NCBI RefSeq assembly: GCF_013030945.1
Contig: NZ_JABBXF010000018.1
Span: forward strand, 1 to 64,000
DNA length: 64,000 nucleotides
DNA from: Streptomyces morookaense
GTDB taxonomy: Bacteria; Actinomycetota; Actinomycetes; Streptomycetales; Streptomycetaceae
Direction of reading: 5' to 3'
Part shown: positions 42,470 through 50,196 of the stretch, one piece after another
Position numbering within the stretch: the stretch's first letter is position 1
How the letters are laid out: every line of letters begins with the position of its first letter
Notes under the pieces: generated by a model
Seen by the model: only the letters and a program-made list of their open reading frames with translations
Told to the model about the DNA's origin: nothing
The model's database searches: none
Made by a program: the position numbers and the translations under genes

Positions 42470-43618
42470 ATGTCTGCTCTGTCCCCGCGCCGCCGTTCCG
42501 TACTGCGCGCTGTTGTTACGTCTGCCGCGCTGGCGAGCGCGGTTCTCGCCCCTGCCGCTGCCGCGTTCGCCGACGCGCCTGCGGTGCCGGGTGCGCCTGT
42601 GGCGCCTGCGGCTTCCCCGGCTGCGCCTGCCGCGTCTACCGCCCCTGCTTCCCCTGCTGCCAAGGCAGTTGAGGCCGGTACCCCTGCGGTGCCGGCCGAG
42701 GGCGGCCCCAAGCAGGACCGGTCGGCCCGGCCTGCGGAGCAGCCGAAGGCGGAGGGCAAGGGTGACGACAGCCGGACCTCAGAGGGGAAGGACCGGCAGC
42801 CGCAGAGCCACAAGGGGGACGGGCCGGTCACGTACACCCTCGTCGACGGTCACCGAATGGCGGTCGGCAAGGACAACCCGCACCAATTCCGGGGCGAGGT
42901 TGTCGAGAACGGCCATGCCGTGCTGATCATGTCGAGCTCGGACGAGACCGATGTCGCCTACTGGGGCGGCATGCGCGTCGCACTGCACCCGGACGGCACC
43001 GTGGAGTCCTCGTGGATCGTGGACCACCCGTCCAAGCCCTACCGCAAGGATGCGGACCCGCACATCTCCGACCCGGGCCGCTTCGAGGGGACGCCCGTGT
43101 CCATCGCCAAGGGCCTGGTCGCCGTGCTGCGGCGCGACCCGAACGACGGCGGCCCCGAGGCGTGGATCCGCGAGGTCGGCCCGGGCTGGAAGCCCGGTGA
43201 CCCGTACATCGTCCGCGTGGCCGCCGTGCTCAACCGCGAGAACCGCACCGACACGGTGGGGGGTCTGCACCTCAGCCTGGAGGGCGCGGACGGTCCCACC
43301 CCCGTGCTGAAGGTCGACGGCAAGGCGTATCCGTTCCCGAAGGTCGCCGAGGGCGCCAACGGCGGCGGCTCCACGGGTACTTCGGCTGCCCGGGGTGGCG
43401 CTCATGCACAGACCGCCGGCACGGCGGCTCTGCCGGCTGCCGATGCCGCCGCCCAGACCAAGGCCATCCCCGAGGGCGGCGTTGCCGCCGGTGCCGAAGG
43501 GGTGCGTGAGGGGAACGACACGGCGCTCGTCGCGGCCATCGGTGGGTTTGCCGCCGTGAGTGCTGCCGGTATCGCGTTCACCGTGCTGCGGCGGCGCGCC
43601 GTCGGCGTCCGCGGCTGA
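42470..43618 (+). CDS. Secreted, C-terminally anchored envelope protein
   Basis: The 382-residue protein has a signal peptide (about residues 1-35), an Ala/Pro-rich linker (about 36-85), a charged stretch, then a compact domain of about 170 residues with alternating Trp/Gly strands (VAYWGGMRVALHPDG, EAWIREVGPGWKPGD). A second low-complexity segment follows, and a C-terminal membrane span ends in an RRR-containing tail. This is the layout of a wall- or membrane-anchored protein. No LPxTG or LAxTG motif is seen before the span, although LPAAD occurs about 55 residues before it. The class F sortase gene follows at 185 bp. AGGAG at 42459-42463 supports the ATG. Function unknown. Confidence 0.8.
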   Translation: MSALSPRRRSVLRAVVTSAALASAVLAPAAAAFADAPAVPGAPVAPAASPAAPAASTAPASPAAKAVEAGTPAVPAEGGPKQDRSARPAEQPKAEGKGDDSRTSEGKDRQPQSHKGDGPVTYTLVDGHRMAVGKDNPHQFRGEVVENGHAVLIMSSSDETDVAYWGGMRVALHPDGTVESSWIVDHPSKPYRKDADPHISDPGRFEGTPVSIAKGLVAVLRRDPNDGGPEAWIREVGPGWKPGDPYIVRVAAVLNRENRTDTVGGLHLSLEGADGPTPVLKVDGKAYPFPKVAEGANGGGSTGTSAARGGAHAQTAGTAALPAADAAAQTKAIPEGGVAAGAEGVREGNDTALVAAIGGFAAVSAAGIAFTVLRRRAVGVRG

Positions 43619-43621
43619 TCC

Positions 43622-43756
43622 GTGGGGCGGGGGCGGGACGGGTCCTTCCGGGGACTGAACTTTTTGCGACGGTCCGTTACACGCGGGGATGCCCCGCACC
43701 ATCGCCGCAAAAAGTTTTTACGTCCCTCTCCAGGACCCGTCCCGCCCCCGCCCCAC
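43622..43756. repeat. 135-bp palindromic element, copy 1
   Basis: Outer arms 43622-43646 and 43732-43756 are perfect 25-bp complements. An inner stem pairs AACTTTTTGCG (43658-43668) with CGCAAAAAGTT (43706-43716), and a third hairpin is GCGGGG-atg-like-CCCCGC (43683-43697). The single-stranded joints TCCGGGGACTG and TTTACGTCCCTCTCC are shared with the other copies. It begins 3 bp after the envelope-protein stop. Copy 2 (45028) is nearly its exact reverse complement. Confidence 0.85.
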
Positions 43757-43802
43757 CCCCTCACGTCACTCAACCCTTGTGCGCCCGCCAGGAGTTACTC
43801 TC

Positions 43803-44423
43803 GTGATCCGCCCCTCTGCCCGTGCCGCTGCACTGCTCGCCCTTGTTGTGGTGGGAGGCGGGGCGGTCGCTTGCAGCAGTACCCATGCTCATGTCCCCGA
43901 GGCCGGTGCCGAAGTTGTCGCCACTGCCGCGCCCCGGCCCACCAACAGCGTTGCCCCGATGGCGGCTTCCAGGCCCGTCCGGGTGCGGATACCCGCCGCC
44001 TCCGTGGATGCCTCGCCCATCCTCGATCTTGGGCTCGCCGACGACGGAACCGTTCAGGTGCCGTCCGTCGCTCAGGCCGGGCGCATCGGGTGGTACGACA
44101 AGGGTGTTACTCCCGGTGAGACCGGGCCCGCCGTGCTCATCGGGCACTTCGACACCGTGGAGGGGCCCGCAGTCCTCAAGGACGTCGAGAAGATCAAGAT
44201 CGGGGACCCGGTCGTTGTCGACCGTGCCGACGGGTCCACTGCCACCTTCCGCGTACGCGAACTGGAACAGGTGGACAAGAAGAAGTTTCCGACCACCAAG
44301 GTCTACGGGAACACCGACCGTCCCGAGCTCCGCCTGATCACCTGTGGCGGTGCGCTGCGCGACGGGCACCGGCCCGACAACATCGTCGTCTACGCCGACC
44401 TGACCGCGGGCCCGCGCTCGTAA
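43803..44423 (+). CDS. Class F sortase
   Basis: The 206-residue protein has an N-terminal hydrophobic anchor (about residues 8-24, possibly ending in a weak lipobox AVAC), a low-complexity linker and a sortase beta-barrel. The catalytic triad is visible as His115 (LIGHFDT), Cys181 (LITCGG) and Arg190 (GHRPDNIVVYA). The short size and the TLxTC-like LITC motif fit class F, the actinobacterial housekeeping-like group. It would cleave a sorting signal and attach proteins to the wall; the upstream envelope protein is the nearest candidate. The GTG has AGGAG at 43790-43794. Confidence 0.88.
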   Translation: MIRPSARAAALLALVVVGGGAVACSSTHAHVPEAGAEVVATAAPRPTNSVAPMAASRPVRVRIPAASVDASPILDLGLADDGTVQVPSVAQAGRIGWYDKGVTPGETGPAVLIGHFDTVEGPAVLKDVEKIKIGDPVVVDRADGSTATFRVRELEQVDKKKFPTTKVYGNTDRPELRLITCGGALRDGHRPDNIVVYADLTAGPRS

Positions 44424-44447
44424 AAGGCCTCAGGCAGAATCGGCGCC

Positions 44448-45023
44448 ATGACGAGTACCCCGAAGGACCGGAGCTACCGCTCGCCCGCCGGTATCGCCGG
44501 TGGCGTCCTGCTGCTGGCCCTGGCCGCCTGGCTCGGTGGCGACGCGCTGCTGCGCGGCACGGGACGGACGCCGTGGCTCGCGCTCGCCGCGCTGCTGTGC
44601 GTGGTGCCGCTGGTCGTCGCGTTCACCCTGCGCCCGGCGGTGTGGGCAGGCGAGGAGCGGCTGCTGGTGCGGAATCCGTTCCGCACGATCACCCTGCCCT
44701 GGGGGACCGTGGAGCACATCCGTGCCGGGTACTCGAGCGAGGTGCTCGCCGCCGGGAAGAAGTACCAGCTCTGGGCGATCCCCGTCTCGCTGCGGCAGCG
44801 GAAGCGGGCCGGCCGCCGCGCGGCCCGCGGTGCCGCGGAGGGGCTCCCCCTGCCGACGGAGACGCCCGGCAAGGCGCCTTCCGACCAGGCCATCGACGAC
44901 CTGCGCGAGCTCGCGGAGAGGTTCGCCGACCGGGGCGGTGCCCCTGCGGTGCGCTGGGCGTACGAAATCGTCGTGCCGTCAGCCGTGGGGCTGCTGGCCT
45001 TCGTGATCCTTTCCGTGACGTGA
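44448..45023 (+). CDS. PH-domain-like membrane protein
   Basis: The 191-residue protein has two N-terminal membrane spans (about residues 14-34 and 42-61), then a short beta-rich segment (ERLLVRNPFRTITLPWGTVEHIRAGYSSEVLA) typical of bacterial PH-like (bPH) proteins, a basic/Ala linker, and a final C-terminal hydrophobic span. It starts 24 bp after the sortase stop and is probably co-transcribed with it. Both genes lie between inverted copies of the 135-bp palindrome. Function unknown. Confidence 0.75.
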   Translation: MTSTPKDRSYRSPAGIAGGVLLLALAAWLGGDALLRGTGRTPWLALAALLCVVPLVVAFTLRPAVWAGEERLLVRNPFRTITLPWGTVEHIRAGYSSEVLAAGKKYQLWAIPVSLRQRKRAGRRAARGAAEGLPLPTETPGKAPSDQAIDDLRELAERFADRGGAPAVRWAYEIVVPSAVGLLAFVILSVT

Positions 45024-45027
45024 GGGG

Positions 45028-45162
45028 GTGGGGCGGGGGCGGGACGGGTCCTGGAGAGGGACGTGAAAGCTTTTTGCGGCGATGGTGCGGGGCATCCCCG
45101 CGTGTAACGGACCGTCGCAAAAAGTTCAGTCCCCGGAAGGACCCGTCCCGCCCCCGCCCCGC
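45028..45162. repeat. 135-bp palindromic element, copy 2 (inverted)
   Basis: This is the reverse complement of copy 1, with only two substitutions seen in the core. Outer arms are 45030-45052 and 45138-45160 (23 bp perfect). It lies between the convergent PH-protein and phosphosugar mutase genes. With copy 1 it forms a long inverted repeat about 1.27 kb apart around the sortase and PH genes. Confidence 0.85.
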
Positions 45163-45183
45163 CCCCGGCCACCCCCGACAGGC

Positions 45184-46869
45184 TCAGATCCCGGCGGCCC
45201 GCGCCAGGTCCGTCTTGATCGCGGCCAGCACCTCGGCCCCGCGCACCCGCGCCCCGGCCAGCGCAGCGGCGTCCGCCACCGGCACCACGGCCTCCAGGTA
45301 GCACTTCAGCTTCGGCTCCGTGCCGCTCGGCCGCACGATCACCCGGGCGCCCGAGACCAGCCCGGCCTCGTCACCGGCCAGGTGGTACCGCAGGCCGTCC
45401 GTCGGCGGCAGCGACTCCGTGCCCTTGCTCAGGTCCTCGGCCGACACCACGTGCAGCCCGGCCAGCACCGCCGGCGGCTGCTCCCGCAGACGCCGCATCG
45501 CCGAGGCGATGACCGACAGGTCCTCGACCCGCACCGACAGCTGGTCGGTGGCGTGCAGCCCGTGCTCGACCGCGAGGTCGTCCAGCAGGTCGCTCAGCGT
45601 CCGGCCGTGCTCCTTCAGCTCGGCGGTCAGCTCGGCGACCAGCAGCGCGGCCGTGATGCCGTCCTTGTCGCGCACGCCCTCCGGGTCGACGCAGTAGCCC
45701 AGCGCCTCCTCGTACGCGTAGCGCAGACCGTCCACCCGGGCGAGCCACTTGAAGCCCGTCAGGGTCTCCTCGTAGGGCGTGCCGGCGCTCGCGGCGGCGA
45801 TGCGCGAGAGCAGCGACGACGAGACGATCGTCGTCGCGAACGTCCCGGCCGCGTTCTTGTGCACCAGGTGCTCGGCCAGCAGCGCGCCCACCTCGTCGCC
45901 GCGCAGCATGCGCCAGCCCTCGACGGTGTCGTCCGCCGGCACGGCCACCGCGCAGCGGTCCGCGTCGGGGTCGTTGGCGATGATGATGTCCGGGGCCTCG
46001 CCGCGGGCCGCCGCCTCGCGGGCGGTGGCGAAGGCCAGGTCCATCGCGCCCGGCTCCTCGGGGTTCGGGAAGGCGACGGTCGGGAAGTCCGGGTCCGGTT
46101 CGGCCTGCTCGGCGACGACGGTCGGGGCGGGGAAGCCGGCCCGGGCGAAGGCGGCGGTCAGCACGTCGCGGCCGACGCCGTGCATGGGCGTGTAGACGAC
46201 GCGGACGTCACGCGGGGATCCGCCGGTGAGGACGGCGTCGGTGCGCTCCAGGTAGGCGCCGAGGATGTCCTCCTCGCGGAGCGTCTCCCAGCCGGCGTCC
46301 GGGCGCGGCACATCGTTCAGGCTCGCGACCGCCGCGATCTCGGCGGCGATGCCGGCGTCGGCCGGGGGCACGATCTGGGAGCCGTCGCCGAGGTAGACCT
46401 TGTAGCCGTTGTCCCGGGGCGGGTTGTGGCTGGCGGTGACCTCGACGCCGGCGACGGCGCCGAGGTGGCGGATCGCGAAGGCGAGGACGGGGGTGGGGAG
46501 CGGGCGCGGCATGATCACGGCCTTGAGGCCGGCGCCGACCATGACGGCGGCGGTGTCGCGGGCGAAGTCGGCGCTCTTGTAGCGGGCGTCGTAGCCGACG
46601 ACGACGGTGCCGTTCGCGTGGCCCTGCTTCTTGAGGTACGCGGCGAGGCCGGCGGCGGCGCGGATGACGACGGAGCGGTTCATGCGCATGGGGCCGGCGC
46701 CGAGTTCGCCGCGGAGGCCGGCGGTGCCGAACTGGAGGGTGCCGGCGAAACGGGCACCGAGCTCGGTGAGGTCCTCGCCGTCGATGAGCTTGGCGAGCTC
46801 GTCACGGGTCTCGGGGTCGGGGTCCTCGGCGAGCCACGTCCTGGCCTGGGCGATGAGGTCTCGCTGCAC
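45184..46869 (-). CDS. Phosphosugar mutase (phosphomannomutase/phosphopentomutase type)
   Basis: The 561-residue enzyme is an alpha-D-phosphohexomutase superfamily member with all four signatures: the phosphoserine loop TASHNPPRDNG, the metal loop NDPDADRCAV, the sugar-binding EEALGYCVDPEGVRDKDG and the phosphate loop RPSGTEPKLK. Its length fits the PgmB/DeoB-like class II proteins. Beside purine nucleoside phosphorylase, and in a window full of nucleoside genes, it may convert ribose-1-P or deoxyribose-1-P to the 5-phosphates, although mannose- or glucose-phosphate is equally possible from sequence. The GTG is preceded by GGAGGAA. Confidence 0.9.
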   Translation of the reverse strand: MQRDLIAQARTWLAEDPDPETRDELAKLIDGEDLTELGARFAGTLQFGTAGLRGELGAGPMRMNRSVVIRAAAGLAAYLKKQGHANGTVVVGYDARYKSADFARDTAAVMVGAGLKAVIMPRPLPTPVLAFAIRHLGAVAGVEVTASHNPPRDNGYKVYLGDGSQIVPPADAGIAAEIAAVASLNDVPRPDAGWETLREEDILGAYLERTDAVLTGGSPRDVRVVYTPMHGVGRDVLTAAFARAGFPAPTVVAEQAEPDPDFPTVAFPNPEEPGAMDLAFATAREAAARGEAPDIIIANDPDADRCAVAVPADDTVEGWRMLRGDEVGALLAEHLVHKNAAGTFATTIVSSSLLSRIAAASAGTPYEETLTGFKWLARVDGLRYAYEEALGYCVDPEGVRDKDGITAALLVAELTAELKEHGRTLSDLLDDLAVEHGLHATDQLSVRVEDLSVIASAMRRLREQPPAVLAGLHVVSAEDLSKGTESLPPTDGLRYHLAGDEAGLVSGARVIVRPSGTEPKLKCYLEAVVPVADAAALAGARVRGAEVLAAIKTDLARAAGI

Positions 46870-46925
46870 GGGGTTCCTCCGGAGGTTGCGGGGCGATACG
46901 GGGTTGCGGTGCGGTGTGGTGGGGC

Positions 46926-47057
46926 GGGGTGCGGGGCGCGACGGGCCCTTCCGGGGGCTGAACTATTTGTGGCCTCGGCGCATCCTTGGGGGTGCCCGGC
47001 ACCAGCCACAAATAGTCCTTTACGCCCCTCTCCAGGGCCCGTCGCGCCCCGCACCCC
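46926..47057. repeat. 132-bp palindromic element, copy 3 (diverged)
   Basis: Outer arms 46926-46949 and 47034-47057 are perfect 24-bp complements although they differ in sequence from copy 1. The inner stem ACTATTTGTGGC (46962-46973)/GCCACAAATAGT (47005-47016) is also fully paired. The joints CTTCCGGGGGCTGA and TTTACGCCCCTCTCC are conserved. It lies upstream of the mutase gene and downstream of PNP. Confidence 0.85.
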
Positions 47058-47124
47058 TCACGTGAGCGGGGCGTGACCCACACCCATGGTGGGACACGCC
47101 CCGGAAGCCGGAAGGCGGCAGGCC

Positions 47125-47940
47125 TCAGAGACGGGGGAGAACCTTCGCGAGGAGCTCGCCCATCTGGACGGCCGAGTCACGGCCGGCCTGCAGGACCTCT
47201 TCGTGGTTGAGGGGCTCGCCGGTCATGCCCGCGGCGAGGTTCGTCACGAGGGAGATGCCCAGGACCTCGGCGCCGGCCTCGCGGGCGGCGATCGCCTCGA
47301 GGGTGGTGGACATGCCGACCAGGTCCGCGCCCAGGGTGCGGATCATCTTGATCTCGGCCGGGGTCTCGTAGTGCGGGCCGGGGAACTGGACGTAGACGCC
47401 CTCTTCGAGGGAGGGGTCGATCTCCTTGCACAGCGTGCGGAGGCGGGGAGAGTAGAGGTCGGTGAGGTCGACGAAGTTGGCGCCGACGATCGGCGAGGTC
47501 GCCGTGAGGTTGATGTGGTCGCTGATCAGCACCGGCTGACCCGGGCGCATGCCCTCGCGGAGGCCGCCGCAGCCGTTGGTGAGGACGACGGTCTTGCAGC
47601 CGGCGGCGACGGAGGTACGGACGCCGTGGACGACGGAGGCGACGCCGCGGCCCTCGTAGTAGTGCGTGCGGCCGAGAAAGACGAGCGCGCGCTTGTCGTT
47701 GACCTTGTACGAGCGCACGGTGCCCGCGTGACCGGCGACGGCGGCGGCGGAGAAGCCGGGGAGCTCGGTGACGGCGAACTCGGCCTCGGGGGTGCCGAGG
47801 GCCTCGGTGGCGGGAACCCATCCGGAGCCCATGACCAGGGCGACGTCGTGGGTCTCGGCGCCCGTGAGCTCGCGCAGGCGGGCGGCGGCGGCGTCGGCCG
47901 CGGCGTACGGGTCGGTCTGGGGGGTAACTGATGCGTTCAC
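47125..47940 (-). CDS. Purine nucleoside phosphorylase
   Basis: The 271-residue enzyme is a trimeric-type [12 protein letters not shown] phosphate loop, [30 protein letters not shown] and [11 protein letters not shown]. It cleaves inosine and guanosine (and deoxy forms) with phosphate to the base and sugar-1-phosphate, following adenosine deaminase. The GTG at 47940 lies 7 nt after TACCCT (47953-47948 on the minus strand), without a ribosome site; the shared operator is 13 bp further upstream. The order mutase-PNP on the same strand suggests linked functions, although the palindromic element separates them. Confidence 0.94.
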   Translation of the reverse strand: MNASVTPQTDPYAAADAAAARLRELTGAETHDVALVMGSGWVPATEALGTPEAEFAVTELPGFSAAAVAGHAGTVRSYKVNDKRALVFLGRTHYYEGRGVASVVHGVRTSVAAGCKTVVLTNGCGGLREGMRPGQPVLISDHINLTATSPIVGANFVDLTDLYSPRLRTLCKEIDPSLEEGVYVQFPGPHYETPAEIKMIRTLGADLVGMSTTLEAIAAREAGAEVLGISLVTNLAAGMTGEPLNHEEVLQAGRDSAVQMGELLAKVLPRL

Positions 47941-47965
47941 GCGGACGAGGGTAACCGTTCTCTGC

Positions 47966-47977
47966 CTACGCGCGTAG
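47966..47977. promoter_or_regulatory. Exact nucleoside-regulon operator at the PNP promoter
   Basis: CTACGCGCGTAG is a perfect palindrome lying about 12 bp upstream of the TACCCT -10 candidate of the minus-strand PNP gene. Confidence 0.7.
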
Positions 47978-48048
47978 ATGTCGCCGCTTACGGAGTTCCA
48001 ATTGTTGCTTTGTGCCTTGCGACGAGGCCTGCGCCACGGCTCGTGCGC

Positions 48049-48486
48049 TCAGCAGGGCCGCTTGCGCAGCTCCATCACGTAGTCGTGCGGGGCCCCGGCC
48101 GACTCGGCGGCGTCCGCGAGCTCCCCCAGGTAGCGGGCGGACGGCAGCCCGCCCTCGTAGCCGTTGAGCACGTAGACCCACGCCGGCTCCTCGCCGTCCA
48201 GCGTGTGCACCCGCACCCGCATCCGGCGGTAGATGTCGAGTCCGACACCCTCCCAACGGTCCATCGAGTCCTCGTCCATCGGAGCGATGTCGTAGAGGGC
48301 GACGAAGACCTGCGAGCGGGGGGCCTCGACGATGGTGGCGAGGGCGCCCTCCCAGCCCATCTGTTCCCCGCCGAACGTCAGCCGCCAGCCGTTGAGCCAG
48401 CCCGTGCCGCGCAGCGGCGAGTGCGGGGCGCGGCGGGTCATCAGCCGCGCATCGAGGTTGCCGGCGTACGCGGCGTAGAGCGACAT
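48049..48486 (-). CDS. Gamma-glutamylcyclotransferase-like protein
   Basis: The 145-residue protein has the GGCT-like fold signature: YAAYAGNLDARLM (the YGSN-like substrate loop), a WRLTFGG strand, and GYEGGLPSARYL near the end. The family closes gamma-glutamyl amines to 5-oxoproline or trims gamma-glutamyl compounds. The ATG at 48486 is preferred; longer frames run into the divergent flavoprotein region. It is divergent from lpdA and downstream on the PNP side. Substrate not predictable. Confidence 0.75.
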   Translation of the reverse strand: MSLYAAYAGNLDARLMTRRAPHSPLRGTGWLNGWRLTFGGEQMGWEGALATIVEAPRSQVFVALYDIAPMDEDSMDRWEGVGLDIYRRMRVRVHTLDGEEPAWVYVLNGYEGGLPSARYLGELADAAESAGAPHDYVMELRKRPC

Positions 48487-48652
48487 GGTTCCGAGGGTAC
48501 GGGAGTGAGGCGGGACGGCATTTGGGGTGGCAGTCTCGAAGGGAGGTTCGTGCGGAATTTTCTGCCGAACCTCGCACGGATCCTCGCGCGGACACGGGCT
48601 GCGGCCCGGTAACCGGGCCCCGGAAGGAGTCACTTCGAATGGGTGCGGGACA

Positions 48653-50086
48653 ATGGAGTACGTGACTCGGATCGTGATCATCGGTGGCGGACCCGGCGGC
48701 TACGAGGCGGCGCTCGTCGCCGCTCAGCTCGGCGCGGAGGTGACCGTCGTCGACTGCGACGGTCTGGGCGGGGCGTCGGTGCTCACCGACTGCGTGCCCT
48801 CGAAGACTCTCATCGCGACGGCCGAGGTGAAGACCAACTTCGACTCCTCGTACGAGGAGCTGGGGATCACCGTCGACGACGGCGAGGACGGCACGGTCGT
48901 CGGCGTCGACCTGGGCAAGGTCAACCGCCGTGTGAAGCGGCTCGCGCTGGCGCAGTCGCACGACATCACGGCGTCGGTCACGCGGGCCGGCGGCCGGGTG
49001 ATGCGGGGGCGCGGGCGGCTGGAGCCGGACCGGGCGCCCGACGGGTCGCGCACGGTCGTGGTGCGGGCCGCGGACGGCACCGAGGAGAGCCTGGTCGCGG
49101 ACGCGGTGCTGATCGCGACGGGTGCCCACCCGCGGGAGATCCCGGACGCGCTGCCGGACGGCGAGCGGATCCTGAACTGGACGCAGGTGTACGACCTGGA
49201 GGAGCTCCCGGAGGAGCTCATCGTGGTCGGTTCGGGTGTCACGGGTGCCGAGTTCGCGGGCGCCTACCAGGCGCTGGGCTCGAAGGTGACGCTGGTGTCG
49301 TCGCGCGACCGGGTGCTGCCGGGCGAGGACCCGGACGCGGCCGCCGTGCTGGAGGACGTCTTCCGGCGGCGCGGGATGAACGTGATGGCGCGCTCGCGCG
49401 CCGCCTCGGCCAAGCGTGTGGGGGACCGGGTGGAGGTCACCCTGGCCGACGGCCGGGTCATCACCGGGACGCACTGTCTGATGGCCGTCGGGTCGATCCC
49501 GAATACTGCCGGGATCGGACTGGAGGAGGCCGGGGTCCGGCTCCTGGAGTCCGGACACATCTGGACGGACAAGGTCTCGCGGACCAGTGCACCCGGTGTC
49601 TACGCGGCCGGCGACTGCACCGGGGTCTTCGCGCTGGCGTCCGTGGCGGCCATGCAGGGCCGCATCGCGATGTACCACTTCCTGGGCGACGCGGTGGCCC
49701 CGCTCAATCTCAAGACGGTATCTGCGAACGTATTTACGGATCCGGAGATTGCGACGGTCGGGTACACCCAGGCCGACGTCGACAACGGACTGATTGACGC
49801 CCGTGTCGTCAAACTTCCGTTGCTGCGCAATCCGCGAGCGAAGATGCAGGGTATTCGGGACGGTTTTGTGAAGATGTTCTGCCGCCCCGGCACGGGCATC
49901 GTGGTGGGCGGTGTCGTGGTGTCCCCGCGGGCCAGCGAGCTGATCCACCCGATCTCGATCGCGGTGGACAACAACCTGACCGTGGAACAGATCGCCAGCG
50001 CCTTCACCGTCTACCCGTCGCTCTCCGGCTCGATCGCCGAGGTGGCACGGCAGCTGCACACGCGGAAGACGCAGCGGGAGGCGTGA
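48653..50086 (+). CDS. lpdA: LpdA-type NAD(P)H:quinone oxidoreductase (flavoprotein disulfide reductase family)
   Basis: The 477-residue FAD protein resembles dihydrolipoamide dehydrogenase (GGGPGGYEAALVAAQLG, GVYAAGDCTGVFALASVAA, C-terminal dimer domain) but lacks the redox disulfide: the site reads GGASVLTDCVPSK, with only the second Cys of the CxxxxC pair. This is the pattern of mycobacterial LpdA (Rv3303c), which reduces quinones rather than lipoamide. The ATG at 48653 is used; a GTG at 48662 is possible. AAGGAG at 48624-48629 is too distant to decide. DeoR follows on the same strand. Confidence 0.88.
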   Translation: MEYVTRIVIIGGGPGGYEAALVAAQLGAEVTVVDCDGLGGASVLTDCVPSKTLIATAEVKTNFDSSYEELGITVDDGEDGTVVGVDLGKVNRRVKRLALAQSHDITASVTRAGGRVMRGRGRLEPDRAPDGSRTVVVRAADGTEESLVADAVLIATGAHPREIPDALPDGERILNWTQVYDLEELPEELIVVGSGVTGAEFAGAYQALGSKVTLVSSRDRVLPGEDPDAAAVLEDVFRRRGMNVMARSRAASAKRVGDRVEVTLADGRVITGTHCLMAVGSIPNTAGIGLEEAGVRLLESGHIWTDKVSRTSAPGVYAAGDCTGVFALASVAAMQGRIAMYHFLGDAVAPLNLKTVSANVFTDPEIATVGYTQADVDNGLIDARVVKLPLLRNPRAKMQGIRDGFVKMFCRPGTGIVVGGVVVSPRASELIHPISIAVDNNLTVEQIASAFTVYPSLSGSIAEVARQLHTRKTQREA

Positions 50087-50119
50087 CCCGGGCCCTGTGA
50101 TGGCCCATACCACTTCTCG

Positions 50120-50157
50120 GGTTGCAGTGCGGAGAACTTCCGTTAATTGCTGCAACC
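50120..50157 (+). promoter_or_regulatory. Inverted repeat before deoR
   Basis: GGTTGCAG (50120-50127) is complementary to CTGCAACC (50150-50157) across 22 bp, in the 110-bp space between lpdA and the deoR-type gene. It may be an autoregulatory site or a weak terminator of lpdA. Confidence 0.4.
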
Positions 50158-50196
50158 TGCTGAAAACAGATGGTCGTTGGCGTTACTGTCGGTTTC

